In this document: piece after piece, positions 61,130 through 64,000 of the stretch
Layout: each line of letters starts with the position of its first letter
Numbering within the stretch: position 1 is the first letter of the stretch
Assembly (NCBI GenBank): GCA_964422295.1
Contig: CAYRAM010000013.1
Coordinates: 21,465 to 85,464, forward strand
Origin: UBA12191 sp964422295
Lineage (GTDB): Bacteria > Planctomycetota > UBA8108 > UBA1146
Direction of reading: 5' to 3'
DNA: 64,000 nt
Notes under the pieces: model-generated
Seen by the model: only the letters and a program-made list of their open reading frames with translations
What the model was told of the DNA's origin: nothing
Databases searched by the model: none
Translations under genes and position numbers: made by a program

Positions 61130-62275
61130 TCAGGTCGTCATCTTCTCCAGGGTGGAACAGACCTGATCGATGACATCATCGCCAGTCTCCTCCCCGGGAG
61201 CGATGCGTAGAGTCCCCCCCGCTTCGAGGGTTCCGAGATGCCGGTGGGCCAAGGGCGCACACTGAAGTCCTGACCGGCAGCGCACCCCGAGACGCACATC
61301 CAATTCCGCCGCCAAATGTTCCGGGTGATGATCCGGAACATGCAAGGGAATCACCGGAGTCCGCGGTGCCGTCCCCGTCTCGCCAGGAATTTCCACGCGG
61401 TCGATCCCGCGAAGGGCTTCCACCCACCTTTGACGCTGGAGATTGCCGAAGCGAAAGCGATCACTGACGGGGTGATCGTCAAAATACTCGAGCGCTTTGG
61501 CGAGTCCGGCGATACCGGGAAGATTGGCGGTCCCCGATTCGAATCGTCCCGGTCCCGAATCGGGAATCTTCGCCAGTGCACTGTCGATGCCATTGCCACC
61601 GATCCATAACGGTTCCGGTTCATAACCGGGTGCCAAATAACAAGGTCCGATCCCCGGTGGGCCACCGAGATGTTTGTGCCCTGCCATGGTATACGCCTTC
61701 AACCCCGGGCAACGGGTCACTGAGAAGGGCACCATGCCAGCCGCTTGGGCCCCATCGACGATGAAGGGGATCCCCTGCTGTTGGCACCAGGCCCCGACCT
61801 CTTCCAGCGGTTGCAATATGCCACTGACATTGCTGCCGTGTTGCAACACCACCCCCAGCATCCGGGAGGCATCGACTTCGCCCAGTCTCTGCGGATCGAT
61901 ACAGCCATCTTCATCGGATGGCAAAAAGTGGATGCGCTCCTCCCCCAACGCACGCACCGCCGGTCGCCACACCGCATTGTGTTCGAGGACCCCCATGCAC
62001 AATTGCTGATCGTCCGTGGCATCCCGAACCAGGTCGGCGATCAGCGTCGACAACGCCAAAGTCGATGATGGAAACAAGCTGATGCGTTGGGGGTCGCTGG
62101 CTCCGAGGAGATCGGCGAGCCGATTGCGGCAATCGTCAACCACGTCTGCGGCCGCCTTCGCCCCGGCATGACCTCCCCGTCCGACACTCCCCGCCACTTC
62201 CAATGCCTGCAGCATCGCCTCGGACACTCCCGGGTGACGCGGGTAGGCGGTGGCGGCGTGATCGAGATAAATCAA
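61130..62275 (-). CDS. Class V aminotransferase, EF2568-type cysteine desulfurase/selenocysteine lyase-like
   Basis: 381 residues. MIYLDHAATAYPRHPGV at the N-terminus, GVLEHNAVWRP, the PLP Asp and Lys in FIVDGAQAAGMVPF and YTMAGHKHLGGPPGIG, and the end CRSGLQCAPLAHRHLGTLEAGGTLRIAPG match the am_tr_V EF2568 group. Members resemble cysteine desulfurases and selenocysteine lyases and, in some genomes, lie near selenium genes. It may deliver sulfur or selenium; the substrate is inferred. The catalytic Cys is likely in the CRSGLQC segment. It is divergent from the flavin-reductase gene. Confidence 0.82.
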   Translation of the reverse strand: MIYLDHAATAYPRHPGVSEAMLQALEVAGSVGRGGHAGAKAAADVVDDCRNRLADLLGASDPQRISLFPSSTLALSTLIADLVRDATDDQQLCMGVLEHNAVWRPAVRALGEERIHFLPSDEDGCIDPQRLGEVDASRMLGVVLQHGSNVSGILQPLEEVGAWCQQQGIPFIVDGAQAAGMVPFSVTRCPGLKAYTMAGHKHLGGPPGIGPCYLAPGYEPEPLWIGGNGIDSALAKIPDSGPGRFESGTANLPGIAGLAKALEYFDDHPVSDRFRFGNLQRQRWVEALRGIDRVEIPGETGTAPRTPVIPLHVPDHHPEHLAAELDVRLGVRCRSGLQCAPLAHRHLGTLEAGGTLRIAPGEETGDDVIDQVCSTLEKMTT

Positions 62276-62431
62276 GGTGGCTCCTTCTCTTCGGTGCCAA
62301 ACATGAGTGCAGGGTCCATGCTATCGTCGGTGGCGCAATCAGAAAATGGATCCTCTGCGCAAAGCTCGCCCTTTCCTCCTTGCTCCTGATCGCTCCAGAA
62401 GTCACCATCCGGGATGGGGAAGGGAGATCCG

Positions 62432-63049
62432 ATGTCTGGATCGATGCGGCAATGGTGTCCTGAAGACTTGGATCGGGCGGGACGTTATCACCTGATGACC
62501 TCCTGCGTGGTTCCCCGCCCCGTGGCGTGGACCTCTACCATCTCCTCATCCGGAATCACCAACCTGGCCCCCTTCAGCTTCTTTGGCGGTGTCAGCAGTG
62601 ATCCTTGGACCGTCATGCTCAGCGTCGGCCGCCGCCGTGACGGCAGTCACAAAGATACGGCGCGCAATCTGCTCGAATCGGGGGAAGCGGTGATCCACAT
62701 CTCGACGAGACAAAATGAACAGATGATGGTCGCCAGCAGCGCCGGTCTGCCACCGGAGGAGAGCGAGATCGAACACCTCGACCTGGAGACGGAAGTATCC
62801 ATCGATGTCGCCCCGCCACGCATCGCATCTGCGACCATCGCTCTCGAATGCAAACGAGCCCAACACCAGGAAGTGGGTCGCACCCCTGTCGACCTGTTCC
62901 TCCTCGAAGTCATCCGGGTCCACGTCCATGAAGATGTCATCACCGATGACCTTCCCGATGCCTCAAAGTTGGCGGCGGTCGGCCGTCTCGGTGGCACCCG
63001 TTACTGCAGCACCGATCAAACCTACGAGATCGACAGGCCCCCCCAATGA
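62432..63049 (+). CDS. Flavin-reductase-like FMN-binding protein
   Basis: About 205 residues from ATG 62432, with GGAAGGGAGA before it; ATG 62414 is also in frame. VVPRPVAWTSTISSSGITNLAPFSFFGGVSSDPWTVMLSVG and RDGSHKDTARNLLESGEAVIHI are the DIM6/NTAB flavin-reductase core that binds FMN. Such proteins reduce flavin or serve as FMN-dependent oxidoreductases. It overlaps the following lipoprotein gene by ATGA. Confidence 0.88.
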   Translation: MSGSMRQWCPEDLDRAGRYHLMTSCVVPRPVAWTSTISSSGITNLAPFSFFGGVSSDPWTVMLSVGRRRDGSHKDTARNLLESGEAVIHISTRQNEQMMVASSAGLPPEESEIEHLDLETEVSIDVAPPRIASATIALECKRAQHQEVGRTPVDLFLLEVIRVHVHEDVITDDLPDASKLAAVGRLGGTRYCSTDQTYEIDRPPQ

Positions 63050-64000
63050 GCGGTGGGGATCGATTTCTACCATCTCTGTTGCTTCTGTTGATCACCCTCG
63101 GGGGATGCCAGGGGGGAAGTACCCTGCAGATCCCCGCTTCCGGTGAAGTGGTGCCCGTCCCCGATCCCTGTGACCTCGCTCCGGATACCGTCTATCCGCT
63201 GCAATATCCCGTGACCCTGCTGATCGCACCGGTGGGAATCGTCATCGAGCCGTTGGATCCGATCCTTCCCGCCGATGACCTTTGCATCCCGGGAGAATAC
63301 AGCGTCGACCCCCCGCTGCCGGCAGGTCTGCTGTTGAATCCTTCCAGCGGTCGAATCTCCGGAGCACCCCTCTTTGCGGATTCTTTCACCAGCCACAGCA
63401 TCAGCGCTTACTTTCCCCACGAAATGGCGAGCACCACCCTGGAGATCCTCGTACCTCCGGTCCCGCCGATGCCTGAGGCCCCCCCCGCTTTTGAATATCC
63501 ACTGAGCTTGGTGCTTCTTGAACCCTACGAAATGGTGTGCCTGGTGCCGCTGCTGTTGCCAGGCTCGGGTCCGGTGGAGGTGTGGACAAGTCCGACTGTG
63601 GACGCTCCCGACGGCGCATTCCTGTTGCACCCCGGGGATGGAACGCTGGTCCTTCACGGTCTCGGTGACTACCTCGTCACCATCGTCGGGCAAAACTCCA
63701 GTGGCGAGGACAGTTTCACCATCATCGTCGAGACTCACGAACCCCCTCCTGCCGATGACGATGATCATGACGACGATGACGACACCGACGATGACGACGA
63801 CGACACTGACGATGACGATCATGACGACGATGACGACCACGACGATGACGACCACGACGATGATGATCACGACGACGATGATCATGACGACGATGATCAT
63901 GACGACGATGATCATGACGACGATGATCATGATGACGACGATCACGACGACGATGATCATGATGATGACGATGACGAGAACGAAGATGACGACGACGAAG
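63046..64000 (+). CDS. Lipoprotein with Ig-like domains and an Asp/His repeat (3' partial)
   Basis: The frame from ATG 63046 is open to the window edge (318 codons). A short signal peptide ends in lipobox TLGGC (Cys20). Two beta-rich segments follow (about 30-130 and 140-235); YSVDPPLPAGLLLNPSSGRISGAP is the pattern of putative Ig (He_PIG-type) domains. From about residue 237 the chain is almost entirely Asp with His at about every fifth position. It probably extends on the cell surface. The acidic repeat should bind divalent metals, as in calcium-responsive spacers; this is inference. Confidence 0.82.
   Translation, partial: MSGGDRFLPSLLLLLITLGGCQGGSTLQIPASGEVVPVPDPCDLAPDTVYPLQYPVTLLIAPVGIVIEPLDPILPADDLCIPGEYSVDPPLPAGLLLNPSSGRISGAPLFADSFTSHSISAYFPHEMASTTLEILVPPVPPMPEAPPAFEYPLSLVLLEPYEMVCLVPLLLPGSGPVEVWTSPTVDAPDGAFLLHPGDGTLVLHGLGDYLVTIVGQNSSGEDSFTIIVETHEPPPADDDDHDDDDDTDDDDDDTDDDDHDDDDDHDDDDHDDDDHDDDDHDDDDHDDDDHDDDDHDDDDHDDDDHDDDDDENEDDDDE
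63754..63972 (+). repeat. 15-bp repeat encoding HDDDD units
   Basis: Near-identical 15-bp units such as CATGACGACGATGAT encode His followed by four Asp. About nine uniform units follow two to three less regular ones with Thr in place of His. Silent GAC/GAT changes between copies show the repeat is not a very recent duplication of a single unit. Confidence 0.9.

Noticed and set aside
63067..63960. Minus-strand open frame of 297 codons rich in Val and Ile.
   Set aside because: It mirrors the Asp/His repeat and the lipoprotein coding strand, which has a proper signal peptide, lipobox and coupling to the upstream gene.

Overview
The window reads as a contiguous chromosomal segment from a Gram-negative bacterium. 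The signs are kdsA, a predicted LPS-core-type sugar kinase, an outer-membrane barrel protein and lipoproteins. Coding is dense on both strands, mostly in co-directional operons with stop/start overlaps, and no phage or transposase gene is visible. A fused SecDF, a ResB/CcsA cytochrome c system, a secreted protein ending in dockerin-like repeats, a GH29 fucosidase, a GldA/F/G-DUF4340 cluster and a SpoVG with a zinc ribbon fit Planctomycetota or a relative best. That placement is inference; no rRNA is present to test it.

Layout. 1-4.4 kb: end of a barrel protein, then three proteins with pilin-like N-termini. 4.4-7 kb: fdhD, a metallo-beta-lactamase-fold hydrolase and a DUF2203 protein. 7-13.6 kb: one + strand operon with thioredoxin, a duplicated-domain lipoprotein, resB, ccsA, a phosphoglycolate-phosphatase-like HAD protein, endonuclease IV, and a small DUF2007-like/zinc-ribbon gene interrupted by an in-frame UGA. 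13.8-21.1 kb (- strand): fucosidase, two proteins of unknown function, a DsbD-like reductase interrupted by UGA exactly at the first Cys of its CxxC, and a glutaredoxin-like protein. 21.4-23.4 kb (+): four 26-bp tandem repeats, kdsA, a glycosyltransferase and a Cys-pair protein. 31.9 down to 23.3 kb (-): psd, pssA, folK, panC, ispE, spoVG, a large secreted protein and asparaginase II. 32-33.7 kb (+): enolase and an FtsB-like protein. 41.9 down to 33.9 kb (-): ruvB, spoIID-like, tgt, yajC, secDF and a LysM protein. 42-47 kb: MFS transporter, LysM lipoprotein, an ArsS-like radical SAM protein and the dockerin-like secreted protein. 47-59.9 kb: ribBA, a B3/4-domain protein, a sugar kinase, a flavoprotein-polyferredoxin fusion, M32 carboxypeptidase, thymidine kinase, the DUF4340/Gld ABC cluster and a HAD phosphatase. 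60-64 kb: coiled-coil protein, tRNA-Leu(UAG), a small membrane protein, a class V aminotransferase, a flavin-reductase-like protein and a lipoprotein with a long Asp/His repeat cut by the window edge.

The most interesting signal is two genes that are each a single frame apart from one UGA codon. In the DsbD-like gene the UGA turns a CxNC thioredoxin motif into UxNC. In both genes a stem-loop with GGU in its loop lies 20-23 nt after the UGA, the place and shape of a bacterial selenocysteine insertion element (SECIS). UGA is an ordinary stop for many genes here, so this is not a changed genetic code. fdhD and a class V aminotransferase resembling the EF2568-type cysteine desulfurase/selenocysteine lyase group fit a selenium-using organism. 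selA, selB, selC and selD are not in the window, so selenocysteine decoding is an inference to be tested on the whole genome.
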